From Isoetes taiwanensis (Eukaryota > Streptophyta > Lycopodiopsida > Isoetales > Isoetaceae), in NCBI GenBank assembly GCA_021234155.1, contig JAJEKV010000002.1, positions 34,950,128-35,014,127 on the forward strand: DNA of 64,000 nt, written 5' to 3'. The notes under the pieces were generated by a model. The model searched no databases, was not told where the DNA came from, and was given only the letters and a program-made list of their open reading frames with translations. This document shows positions 24,514 to 35,151 of the stretch, piece after piece (position 1 is the stretch's first letter; each line of letters starts with the position of its first letter). The position numbers and the translations under genes were made by a program.

Positions 24514-26760
24514 ATGGACGAATCTGTTAACCTGGAAATTAGCTTGAATACCTCCATAAATGAGAACTGGGGGCCCGCAGATGAGGCTGCAAACTCCCTT
24601 AAGTTACCGGGCTCAAGCCGGAGATATAGCCTGGGTTGAATCGAGATCTGAGGGTGGAATCCCTTTCCAAAGAGAAGGAAAAGGGGCGAAAAGCCCGATC
24701 CGACAATGGTCGAGCCCCCTATGAGATAAAAAATCCAGCCTCTGTTGAGGCTCATTGGCAGGAGGATATTCATGGGGCTCAAGGGGATGGCGAGGTTGTT
24801 CGGGAAGATTTCTTGGAGCACCCACAGGAAGAGCCCCGGACTACCCGGTATGATGATTGGCCCCTGGATGGAGGTGCGGTAGACGTCTGTGATAAGAGCT
24901 ACAGTGAAAGGTTGATTTAGAAAATCATAGGTTCGGGGCACACCGTTTTATGAGAATTTCAAGCTCCCCGATGCTCCAAGGGGTCGGATTCCTGGCAACA
25001 ACAGCAAGGGTGAATCCAAGAAGAGGGACTATGGGAAGATAGTGTGGCGCCGACCTTGTGATCCCGATTTCAAGTATGCCCATAACTTGACCAGGAAACT
25101 TCAAAGGCCTAGACGAAGTTGCAGCAGATATTGGCGGATCAACGGATAGATATTGGATTGCTTCTACGCCAAGGGCGGCTGACTTCATCAATTTGCGGTT
25201 CGAGAAAGAAAGCACAGAGCTCGAATCCCGGGAGAAGCAAATAAGGGAAATTCGGGTTCGAATTGCTCGGAGCCATGGCAATGGGGTCACCGAGGAGGAA
25301 TTTGGCCGCCCAGCCCTAAATGGGATTCGAAAGCAGGCCCAAGTGGACGCCTTGAGCGAATGGAGTGCCGAGGTTCTTCTTGCCGCAGATGATAATCTGA
25401 AATCTCCCCGTGTTAAAAGGAGGACACCACATCGCTTGGATGCACCATTGAAGTCGGAAGCCGACTAAGGCCCGGCGAATCTGCTATCATGGCTCCCAAT
25501 CATATTATTTCTGAAGAATCCGAGCCTGATGACGAAGAGGAGCCGGTTGATTCCAGTATAAAACCCAGCAGGATAAGATTTCATTATTTGTATTGCATAG
25601 ATCCCTCCTTTCACATTGCTGTTACGTCCCTACCGAGAGGTCATAGCAAATGGAGATGGACCTTTAATTTCACATTGACATATCCAATTGTTGTGGAGAG
25701 TCCGCTACTTAAGGTGGGCAGCAAATCGCAAATCGTGGAGTTCTTCATCACCGGGCGGAGGCCCTAAAATTCCAAACAATTCCAAGTGGCCTCGGAGATT
25801 TGGCATGCGAGGTGGATGCCGGCTTTGCATTCAAGCTTCTTTACTGTGAGTGTAATTTTGCTACTACAGTTCATACATTTTGCTCAAACAATTGGAATTA
25901 TGTTTTAATTTGCACATCCTCTCCTCGAGGGTACTTGTCCATTCGATTCCTATTCGGAAGAGATGTCACCATGTAATGGTTCACCCCGCCGCATTCGGAT
26001 TATTTCTAAGTGGAAGCAAAGGCGGGGTTTAGGGGGGGCATATGACCAATTTGCAAAGTTGATCCCGCCATCACCGTTTTACCAAAAATTTGCTCAATGG
26101 AGAATTCAGCATGTTCGGTACTACTACATTCTGTTAATGCAAGGTAACATCTCGCTTGTGAAGTTAAAAGATCCCCTTCATTTTTAATTGTCAAGTGATT
26201 AGTTTTATCGAACCTGCGGTATTATTGGAGCTGTTTATATTAGTTGTTGATCAATTGGCATGCCGAAATTTGAACAAGCCACGCCTGCATTTTGCACTTT
26301 GATTCTTATAATCCCCATGCGGATGTTCGAGGCTTCATAACTTTGTGAGTTATTTCAGGTGTACACATATTTATGGTTTCAAAGATAGGTAATTAGGTTC
26401 TTATTTTAGGGATTGAACTTCGGATTACATTTCCGGGTTCTTGAGTGACCTATTCAAGAGGTGGAAGCCGCGAGGAATCAGCACTTCACAATGCTCCTTG
26501 CATACTGATGGATGCTCCCCAGCAACATAACAGCCAAGATTGTGGTGTATATGTCATAAATTATGTGAATAGATTTATTCGAGATGTTTGCAGCACCAAA
26601 GATCAGGTAAATCACAATTCTGAATTGTCACTTTTCAGATTGTCATTGCTAAGAATTGTTCTTTTTCAGGTTGTCATTACCCGGGATTGGTTCCAGAAGG
26701 AAGAGATAGACAATACCCGGCAGTGTTTCATTACAGTTTTGCAGAAATTGAGTGACTGTC
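24514..26760 (+). pseudogene. Ulp1/C48 SUMO-protease-like gene carried by the MULE, decayed
   Basis: Cysteine proteases of family C48 cut SUMO or similar tags. The C-terminal domain can be read across several frames. A histidine site in NWHAE is near 26255, the aspartate in HFDSYNPHADVRGF near 26298-26335, and the glutamine-cysteine block MDAPQQHNSQDCGVYVINY at about 26508-26565. A GT donor after DQ (26606-26609) and an acceptor before VVITRDWF (26669) look like a real intron. N-terminal pieces (ATG 24514; acidic segment at 25489-25560; FHYLYCIDPSFHIAV) are broken by stops and shifts. All four active-site residues can be seen, but no single frame joins them. Confidence 0.7.
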
Positions 26761-27230
26761 TAGCCCAAGGGAAGATCATCATGCAGCTTCCATGTGTTAC
26801 GAACAACTCCCTTCTCAACATTGTATACGTCCCGAATTTTGAGCACATCATCCCTACACATGCTTTCAGTTCCATGCACATCACGCTTCAATCTCCATCT
26901 CTCTTCATGCATGTTCATGACACTACGTGGAGTGTGCCATTGCACAAGCTTTTCTCGGACCCAATCCTTCAATTCTTGTGAGATCCAGGGTGCTAACTTG
27001 AACTTAATCCCTTGCCGAGGGTCAATGGACTTACCATGGCAAGGCAAACCTTGGATATTCTTGTGATCAAACCCATAATAAGTGATATGTGAAAATGCGG
27101 AAGGAGATAGAGTTGCGATTGTGAAATGGCAGCGGCAGCCCCTCGTACACCCTCTCCCCTCTGAACCCTTTTCTGCGTCTACCCGGTGGGCGTGGTTCAT
27201 CCTCAACCACATGAGTGTTTCTTTCATGTC
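26760..27230 (-). pseudogene. transposase-like N-terminal zinc-finger fragment
   Basis: A 155-codon frame has C-x3-C-x-C near its start, then GFDHKNIQGLPCHG, then FKLAPWISQELKDWV, HTPRSVMNMHEERW and CRDDVLKIRDVYNVEK. The cysteine/histidine pattern followed by a helical segment resembles the FLYWCH/FAR1-like DNA-binding start of Mutator-type transposases; this is a family inference, not an identification. The frame ends where it meets the antiparallel Ulp1-type gene, so the DDE core is absent. Confidence 0.45.
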
Positions 27231-27394
27231 TTGAGGTCCATATGAACACCAATATCGTATTATGCAAATACAAGTTAATGTAGACCTAAGTGTAATTCTA
27301 AAAGAACCACTTCAAATGAATCAAAATAACTTCAAGCAAACACAATAACTTCTTGGTTCACTCAATGATGATTTCCAATTAAAAACACATGAAT

Positions 27395-27784
27395 CTAACA
27401 ATGTCTATACCTCTTCAAGGTCAAGTAGGAATCTTTGTAGGGTCTTTTTAACACTCTCTCGACCTCGAAGACTCGGGAGATAGAAGTTGCAAGGTGCTTG
27501 GGAATTCTTACGCTCCCCAAGAATAAAATCTTGAACCGGTTGGTGTGGATGTAGCGAGGTCCACAGCGACATCCATACCACCCCTTGAATAGTAGGTACC
27601 GATGCTCTTGAGGATACCAATGGAGATTGCCATGATCAAACAACCCATTTGGAGGTGATTCGGGCTGTATTTCAGCCCTTAGCTGTAGAAAAATACTCAA
27701 AACATAAATGGGAATGCATGTCTCTTCATTGAAATGACTTAGTAATCGATTACCTCTTCTCTCTTCTCCTCTAGTTAAGTCCAT
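27395..27784 (-). other. ORF of 129 codons upstream of the transposase fragment, not recognised
   Basis: It lies in the same orientation as the fragment at 26760-27230 and could be its 5' exon. A second frame (27405-27620) overlaps it and reads equally well, so a frame shift is possible. No motif is recognised. It ends next to the right subterminal repeats. Confidence 0.25.
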
Positions 27785-28129
27785 GCATGCGGCATTCCGG
27801 CTCCTCTACCGAGCTACTTGACATGCGTGAGAGAGAAACCCGGAGAAACAACGTACTCAAGAGTGATCCCGGAGGATGGTCTCAGAACCTCCACGTGTCC
27901 TTATTCGAGTGGCCAGTCCGTGCATGGGCTGGCAAGTTCAAACCTGGACCGTTGGGTGGGTCTACGCTTCAATCTCCAACGTCCATACGCTTTCATATAC
28001 CGCCTCGGAATCCGCGAGGTGCAATCAACGTGCTGATCCTGGAGGTCGGAATCGCAACGGCTGATAACCGTCGCCGCTAACAGCCCGAAACAAGCGTGGC
28101 GACATCGGCGAGTCAGCCCGGACACAGGA

Positions 28130-28465
28130 TCCGGGGCGGGATCACCCAATTACGATGTGGCGCCATCGTGGCATGCTCCGGGCGGGTCGGCGTCCGTGGC
28201 GGATAACGGGGTCGTGGGGGGCGTGATCCCGGAGGATGGGATCACGGCCCTGCCATGGATGTGATCCCGGAGGTGGGGATCACCACGGCCGATCTCGGGG
28301 AGAGGATATCGACCAGGCCCTCGTGATCCCCGGGAGGAGGGATCACCCGTGTGATCCCTGGAGGAGGGATCTCGGTGATAACCGTCGCCGCTTGACCCCG
28401 GGTAGGCGTGGCGACATCGGCGAGGTCAGCCCGGACTTGGGATCCCTGAGCGGGATCACCCATTC
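28130..28465 (-). repeat. extra inner copy of the MULE terminal module
   Basis: This repeats the inner part of the right arm (28466-28700): GATGTGATCCCGGAGGTGGG, ATCACCACGGCCGAT, GAGGATATCGACCAGGCCCT, and the GTGATCCC..GGAGGAGGGATC palindromes. The right side therefore has two tandem copies of a ~320-bp module where the left has one. Confidence 0.7.
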
Positions 28466-28869
28466 AATTCGTGGCGGACATCGTGGCATCTCGGGGCGAG
28501 GTCGGCGTCAGGGAGGTGGCCGTGCGAAGTCGTGGGGGCGTGATCGGGAGGATGGGATCCGCGGCCACCATGGATGTGATCCCGGAGGTGGGGATCACCA
28601 CGGCCGATATCGGGAGAGGATATCGACCAGGCCCTCGTGATCCCGGAGGCGGGGATCGCCCAGCGTGATCCCGGAGGAGGGGATCTCTGCGGACGGCGGA
28701 GATTCGACGGGGTTTCGGACGGCCCGGATCGACCTGACAGATACCTGCATGTGTCAGTACGGAAAAACGGGGGTCCCCGAACGGATCCCGTCGAGAACGC
28801 CTGGGGATTCCGGAGGACGGGACCTCTAGCTCCGGGATCCCCGAATCCAGGGTAGATATATCTTGAGCC
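28466..28869 (-). repeat. right terminal inverted repeat of the MULE
   Basis: Reverse complement of 23688-24090, ending ...GATATATCTTGAGCC, immediately followed by the right target duplication. Confidence 0.85.
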
Positions 28870-28879
28870 TTGTGAAAGC
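28870..28879. repeat. right target-site duplication of the MULE
   Basis: TTGTGAAAGC, identical to 23678-23687. Confidence 0.9.
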
Positions 28880-29832
28880 TAACTATACGAACTATACTAT
28901 ATTGGATAATGAGACTATATTCCATGATATAGTGTTTGTGACTCCATTGTAACCCGAATTGATTTTGGATGCTGCTCGGAAGTTGTACAATAAGGATATT
29001 CTTGGAATATCAAGGTCCCGTAGGGATATGAGAATTCTTAAGTGGCCATTAGAAAAATAAGTAATTGTACAATATATTTTCTATATTGAATCCTTAGTTA
29101 GACTTGGAGGCCAAGGTCCTAAAGGGAGGGGAGGAAATAAAGTGTTAGAGGTAAGTTGGGGGCATGTCGTGCATGCTAGACCCTATGGGACATCCATGGT
29201 TGTGGAGTAGCGTAGATCTTACCACTGAGTGGTCTGGGATATGATTGACATGAGTAGATGACTTGTATCTACTAAGTGCGGATAGTGAATTTTGAGATGG
29301 CAATAGTTCGTATGCTAAGAGGCAATAAAATTAAGTTTGATGAGTCCAAGAATGGACCTGAAACCATTGGTTTTATATGGGTTGACATGGCAAGCATGAT
29401 TAGTTAGGTCAATCCAAAGGTAAATATACCAAGAATGCAAAGTATAAATTTTTCTTTTATTGCAAAGGCAAAGGTTCTTATTTTGGGGTTGCATAATTGG
29501 GTGTATGCCAAACTGCTCCTAGTCATACTAGCTTGCCTAATCGCTTGGGCTTGGTTCTAGTTTTCCCAAGAATATCTGTTGGCGAGTAGTGCTTGATGCA
29601 TTCTAAGCAAAGGCACATGATCTAAAATTGGTTCTTGTTGTTGTTGCAACTTTGGATTGCAAGAAGGTCTAGCAAAGTTGTATTTGCAAGTGTGAAGCTC
29701 ACGTCCTGTTCTATGTGTCGAGTAGTTAAGGACTGAGCATGGTGCTATTTGGTATTGCTTTTGTGTAACATAGTTCTTTTCCATTTAGAACTCTAGACCT
29801 TGGGACAAGGTCCTAAGGGGAGGGGAGGAAAC
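28880..29832 (+). mobile_element. 3' internal end of a gypsy-like LTR element with polypurine tracts
   Basis: A polypurine tract (AAGGGGAGGGGAGGAAAC, 29815-29832) directly precedes the LTR at 29833. A second purine-rich tract (29120-29140) precedes TGTTAGAG at 29143, which starts a diverged LTR-like block similar to the later one (CCACTGAGTGGTCTGGGAT against CCACTGGGTGGCCTGGGAA). This suggests nested or successive related elements. No coding domain is readable. Confidence 0.5.
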
Positions 29833-30593
29833 TGTTACGATCCAAGGGCAAGTTGCGCTTGCAGACCTTGGGACGTGGAGTTGGCCTTGGAAGTGCCACT
29901 GGGTGGCCTGGGAATGTAGTGGCCATTACTACCTAGGACCAGTGTTGGGTGGCCATTGTTTCGTATGTTAAGTTGACATTTTAATATAAATGTTAAAGAA
30001 CCTTTTATAAAAGGTTCAACCATTGAATGGAGGGATCCGCGTGGCAGAACCCCATTGATTGAGGCTTTCCTTAAGGGAATTCATTCCTCTGATTCGCGAA
30101 CACCAGCAAGGTTGCCGAATCATCTAAAAGGGCGGATCTACCGATTGGGGCGATTTGGTGGGGGAAAAGGCCTAAAGCCTTTTTAGGGGCTAATCTTAGC
30201 CTGCCCACCAATATATAAGGGATTGAGGATGCTTTGAGAAGGACATCAGTTTTTGGAGCATAGCTTTTGGTGTTGTCTTGAAGATCGATTCCTTCTATAT
30301 CCTGTTGTGATTCATCCTAAGGGATTGATCAGAGATCAATCCAACCTCTTTGGGGTAGTTTCAAGACTTCTTGATAGTTTTGGAGCTTTTCTCATTGATT
30401 GTGAGTTTGCTCTGGGTTTGAGCAATCTTGCTCTTGCATTATTAATTCTAGTGTTAGAATTTATTGAAGTTGGGCTTCAAGCTAGTCCTGGGGGGTTAGT
30501 TGTGATTGTGCATGGGGAGTTAAAAAACTCAAGGCTGAGGGGAACTCTGGGACTAGGTAGCACAATCGATCCTACTTTTTGTAGGCGGTAACA
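29833..30593 (+). mobile_element. 3' LTR of a gypsy-like retrotransposon
   Basis: It begins TGTTACGATCC and ends GGCGGTAACA, so the ends are short inverted repeats (TGTTAC/GTAACA), 761 bp. A polypurine tract lies immediately upstream, so this is the downstream LTR of a plus-strand element. ATATATAAGGGATTG near 30211-30225 is a plausible TATA region. No matching 5-bp duplication can be tested because the 5' LTR is not identified. Confidence 0.65.
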
Positions 30594-30995
30594 TACATAG
30601 GTGACTAGCTAAGTGACCACGTCTATGAAGGATAGTCACCTATGTGGGAAATAAGGAGTGGTAAGGTATCCTTAATTTGGATCCATACCCGGGAGAATTG
30701 CTATCACGATGTTTGTGATCCCATTGAATCACTGGAAGTTAAGCGACCCAGAAAGGTATACTTAATATTTACGAGGATTGCTTTATCATATGGCATATAT
30801 ATTGCCATTGAACGTAGAAGGATATGGGTATAGCACCATGTAGTTGAGGGAGAAGTGGTGTATAATTATCTGCCATAGAACACGTTAGAGAGGTACTATA
30901 CTAACGTGAAAACTAGATTATAAATATCCAGCTTATGAAAGGGATATCACTTTAGAAGTGTAGGCTAGAAGATGAATGGCGTATAACGACGCAGA
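30594..30995. other. repeat-like flank, no gene
   Basis: GGTGACTAGCTAAGTGACCACG and ATAGTCACCTATGT lie near 30600-30645 and form a loose inverted repeat. Nothing coding is seen. Confidence 0.35.
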
Positions 30996-31198
30996 CACTA
31001 CAAGGGATTGTCATGGTTCAACGACGTCGAGGCATCGTTAAATGACGTGTCGATTACGACAAGTATTTCAACGTCATGATGTCATTCAACTATGTCACGA
31101 CGTCGTTCAACTATCGCAATAACGACGTTATTAACGACGTTGACACGTCGTTTAACGAAGCCTCGACGTCGTTGAACAACGATGATCCCCTGTAGTAG
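30996..31198. mobile_element. CACTA-like palindromic MITE of about 200 bp
   Basis: The left end CACTACAAGGGATTGTCATG faces a right end GATGATCCCCTGTAGTAG. The arms pair over about 60 nt through GGTTCAACGACGTCGAGGC, a short spacer and TCGTTAAAYGACGTGTCG. The interior is full of AACGACGT and GACGTC palindromes, unusually CpG-rich for the surroundings. The CACTACAA start is the hallmark of CACTA ends. The 3-bp flanks (AGA, AGC) do not match perfectly. Confidence 0.6.
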
Positions 31199-33600
31199 CC
31201 CGCTATTGTCCAGTCTTCTATTCGGCGCCCCTTTGCTCCCAGCGGAGACACGATGCATTGCATACCCTTAACTTCCATCATACATGATGGGCATGCATTT
31301 GCCCAACCTCATTAAGCGTATCCACGTGATTACATTATCCTCTTACTCATGCATACCCTTGCATCTTTATTGCCCACCTTAGGGCCATCAACCTCCTTAC
31401 GAAACGCAATGTATATGTAATGTTATAATCTGTAGTTTATGGATCTTAATGTAGTAATATACCCACACGATAAGTGTGATACAAGGGGGAGCTTGAAAGT
31501 TGTTATAAACAACATTTCAAATATAGGGAAGTTAAATGGACAGTTTGAGTAGCCCAAAGTGTGAAGTATAAACAAGGTAGGTGCCCAATGAATATCTCTC
31601 CAAGGAGAATGGACTTGATGCTGGACTTGAGGAGTAGCTCCTCGTTGGTATATGCATATTAGGACCATTGAATTTTAACAACAAAATAAAGTTCACATCC
31701 CACATCCCGTATGAATACGAAAACAATGAAGATAAGAGTCCCTAAGTCTAAAAAGTGTGCACCACAACATGTATATTGTACAATATAAACGAGTTGAGAA
31801 AATAGGTTTGCGGGAACAAGAAGTTGAACATTTGGTGGATAATATCATCCGCTATATTGTTATACGAGAGTGGACTATAACACATGTTACTATATCACAG
31901 AATAACAGGGTAGTGGTCGTGGATGTTGGAAGGATCCAGTAGTATTAAATACTGCATTAGTGAGGAGATCAAGGATGTTGACTGTGACATTCAGATGTAT
32001 GTCATATTGGAAGATAGTAGAATATTCGTACAAGGCAAGTGAAATGTTACTTGACAAGGTTTAAAGAATAAGCATAATGATATGCTTATATATGAAGATA
32101 TTGGGTTAGGTATGATTTATTCAAGTTATCCCAATGGTTGGAGTTGACTATCTTAGATACACTGTACTAAGGAATATGCGTTCAAATTAGGGAAAATAGC
32201 TAGAGTAAGCCTAGCATATACGATGATATTACATTCAAGAGGATGGTTGGAATAGAATTGAAATAACAGATAATTGAAATTTGACTCTATTCAAGGGTTG
32301 TAAATACCGATGAATTTAACCGGCATTATAAGTTGAGAATACCTATTGATTTTTGGGAATGACAAGAGGTACAAAAGATCGTGTCCAATGATGGAAAAAG
32401 AGGACGGTGACTTTTCCGATTATACCTCTAGGGATAACCGACAAGAGGCCAATACATAGGAATTCCAAGTCCCAATAAGAATCAAAATGAGGTGTATAGT
32501 AGAGTAGAAGGGGTGAGATTATATAGACCAATAGTCCATATGTCCTAAGAGTTACCCTACTCACGGGGAGCAATTCTAGGCCCCTAAGTAGAGGCTGGAG
32601 GATCTCTTGCCTTATGGATTATGACTTTAAGACTCCTAAGGGGGTAAAGAAATGGATAACCATATGGCGGTTACTAACAAAGGGCCGAACATAGGGGTTT
32701 TCTATTATGAGATCGAAGGGATTAATGCCTCCATCTCATTATGAGGGAACCAAAGAAGACAACGTTTGAAAGCGATCAAAAGTTGAAGTTGACATGATAA
32801 CTTAAGAAAATAAGTTAATTGTGACAATGCATGGAAGATATTGGGGACACAACTAATATTTAGCTGAAGGAGCCTTTAGAAAAGATCCTCATGTGGGATA
32901 GTAACCTTCGGAATTATGGCATAATCCCATGGGGAAAATCATAGTTTATGTACGGGATTGAAGTACGATATAAGGCACTAAGGAAATGGTTGAAGTACCT
33001 GGGAACCCTATCAAAATGTAGGCAACATATACAATTCCAACATAGAGCTGGCCACTGTCCATTTGAGAAGTCGATGGTTCAGCCACATAAAGGTACATAG
33101 GCAATGGGTTTTGTTTCAAATAACTACCAAGGTTACACTTTAGCTAAGTTAGAGCAGAGCTCTAGTATTGTGGGATGAGGGTATATGTTTACTATGTACG
33201 TACTATGTACACATACGATAAACATCTTGGAGAGGTAGTCTATGCAGTGACACGAGGAGAGAAGGACGAGTGTACACCAAACTTACCAATGAAGGGTCTG
33301 GAGTATGTCTGAAATGTGCAAACAACAGTCGATCTGTTGCATGCCAAGGTAGGATGTTGTAGTTGGCATTTGAAATAACTGTCAATGGGCGATAGAATAA
33401 AGCTCAAGATGATGGGGGTTGAATAGTACAATAGTACAATTCCAGGATGGGTAGCGAATAGCAGTTACCTGCTAGTAGCTCGAATGTGTCTGGCATAAAC
33501 ACTAAAGACTAGACTCGGATCAGGCATAGGTGAACTCCATGGGTTACATGGAGATGTAAGAACATATAGGGGTTGAATATCGATACAAGCCGGGGTAGTA
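31199..33600. other. repeat-derived sequence without a gene
   Basis: AT-rich, with many short frames and none above about 80 codons. The text reads like decayed LTR-retrotransposon interior, but I find no reverse transcriptase, integrase or protease motif. Confidence 0.35.
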
Positions 33601-33601
33601 G

Positions 33602-33691
33602 GAAAATTATTATTATTACTATTACTATTACTATTACTATTACTATTACTATTACTATTACTATTATCATTATTCTTGTTGTTGTTGTTGT
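33602..33691. repeat. (ATTACT)n and (GTT)n microsatellites
   Basis: Runs of ATTACT (about ten units) follow ATTATT units. TCATTATTC then leads into five or six GTT units. Open frames across it encode only I/T or V repeats and are not genes. Confidence 0.9.
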
Positions 33692-33849
33692 TGTCCCGAT
33701 TTTGCCGATCATGCCCCTTTGGCTCTACGGCCTATCCGATGACGTTTTGACGCGTCCCACCTATGCTCCTTGGTCAATTGGATTGTCTCTGATGCGTTGG
33801 TGCAAGAACGAATGGGTTATGGAGATATGGCAAAAGTATGGCAAATAGA

Positions 33850-34440
33850 GTCGAGGCACTATCATTGGGATGGTTTTTAGTTGGGATCGAGCTCGAAGAA
33901 AAGGCTATAGATCACGGAAAAGACTATAGATAATATCCCATATGATAAGTCAAATATTCTAATTAAAGACAAGAACTTTTTTAATATAAAAGGCAAGTGC
34001 CTGTTAAAGAAGGACTAAAAGTCATGGAGAGATCTATAGAAGCTAAACTTCAATTGGACATATCTCTGCGATCAGAGCTCCAATTGAGGCAAACTTTACT
34101 TTTTTGGAATCGGCTCGGAATCTAGTTTCCAAATTGAAGGGGCACATCCTGTAGTTCATTCGTATGAGAGAGTAATGGCCGAAAATGTGACAAGGGTGAC
34201 ATATTAATGCTACAACAACATTACAAATTTGCAATTGCTTTCTGATCTATGGCTACTTGGAGTAGTGAGATTAGCCTAGAGGGCCAGAGCTTTGTATTTG
34301 CCACAGCGCTTGTGTCTTGCCATAACCCAGTGGATCCGGTTGGGTGGTTAATTGCGCTCCTATATTCTTTGTATATGAAAGACTATCTCTTTCTTGATCT
34401 TGTTCATCAGTGGTGATGATATTGTGAAGTTGTGAATTCA
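33850..34440 (+). mobile_element. LTR-like segment, left arm of an inverted pair
   Basis: Similar to 45190-45700 (TCGAGGCACTATCATTGGGA, TCCCATATGATAAGTCA, GGAATCGGCTCGGA-TCTAGTTT, CATTCGTATGAG-GAGTAATG). About 34028-34409 is also the reverse complement of 34513-34900. Non-coding. Confidence 0.6.
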
Positions 34441-34512
34441 AGTTGATCTTGTTTATCTAGTAAAATATTATTTCAAGACTATATAAGTATCCCAAAAGTT
34501 AAGAATCGTACA

Positions 34513-34900
34513 TGAACAAGATCAGGAAAAAGAGAGCCTTTCAGATACAAAGAATATAGGAGTGCAATTAACCACCCAATCGAATCCACTGGGTTTTGGC
34601 AAGACACAAGCGCTATGGAAAATACAAAGCTCTGGCTTCTGGCCCTCCAGGCTAATCTTACTAGTCCAAGTAGCCATAGATTAGAATGCAATTGCAAATT
34701 TGTTATGTCGCTGTAGCAGTAATCTATGACGCCTTGTCACGTTTTCAGCCATTACCCTCTCATACGGAGAATTACAGGATGTGCCACCCCAATTCAGAAA
34801 GTAGACTCTGAGATGGTTCCAACAAAGTAAAGATCGCTCTGGTCGCGGAGATATCTCTAACTAAAGTTTAGGTTCTATTTATAGATCTCTCGCCTCCATC
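34513..34900 (-). mobile_element. LTR-like segment, right arm of an inverted pair
   Basis: It starts CATGAACAAGATCAGG and runs back through the same blocks as the left arm (CCAATCGAATCCACTGGGTT, GCAATTGCAAATTTG, ACAGGATGTGCCACCCC). Loop of about 100 nt. The arms are diverged by scattered substitutions, so this is not a recent copy. Confidence 0.6.
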
Positions 34901-35151
34901 CGAGTTACCTAGAAAAAGTTATGGCCCTTGGAAGCGAAAGATCTCGTCCTTCCAAAACTTAACATAGCTTTACCCTAATAAGTCACACTTTAATCCCTAA
35001 TTAGTTTATTTCCCTCGTAACACACATACTAGCTATGAAATTGGGATAGTTTTCCTTTAAGTTAAAAGTCCCCTATTAACTTTCGATCTAACGAGTTAGA
35101 ATATGGCCAGTGATATGATCTGGTCTACCAAAATCATGCTTCTAATACCAC
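34901..35151. other. internal fragment of a minus-strand LTR element with PBS-like site
   Basis: The sequence just before 35152 is GCTTCTAATACCAC, the complement of a degenerate initiator tRNA-Met primer-binding site (TGGTATYAGARGC). It lies where a minus-strand element would have it. No coding remnant is readable. Confidence 0.45.

Larger units (their letters stand above)
23688..28869. mobile_element. complete Mutator-like (MULE) DNA transposon, 5.2 kb
   Basis: The ends are inverted repeats starting GGCTCAAGATATATC and ending in its complement, each about 400 bp and GC-rich. A perfect 10-bp duplication (TTGTGAAAGC) flanks them, which fits Mutator-like insertion (8-11 bp, usually 9). Subterminal DNA is packed with short GGGATCAC/GTGATCCC palindromic modules. 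Inside are a decayed Ulp1-type gene (+) and a transposase-like zinc-finger fragment (-), converging near 26.76 kb. No intact DDE transposase is visible, so it is probably non-autonomous. High identity of the arms and retained CpG-rich sequence suggest a fairly recent insertion. Ulp1-carrying MULEs are known in plants. Confidence 0.85.

Noticed and set aside
25489-25767. separate acidic-protein gene
   Set aside because: Its position and composition fit the N-terminal part of the Ulp1-type gene in the MULE. It lacks independent support.
33509-33848. ORFs rich in I/T and V/I
   Set aside because: They are translations of the ATTACT and GTT microsatellites.
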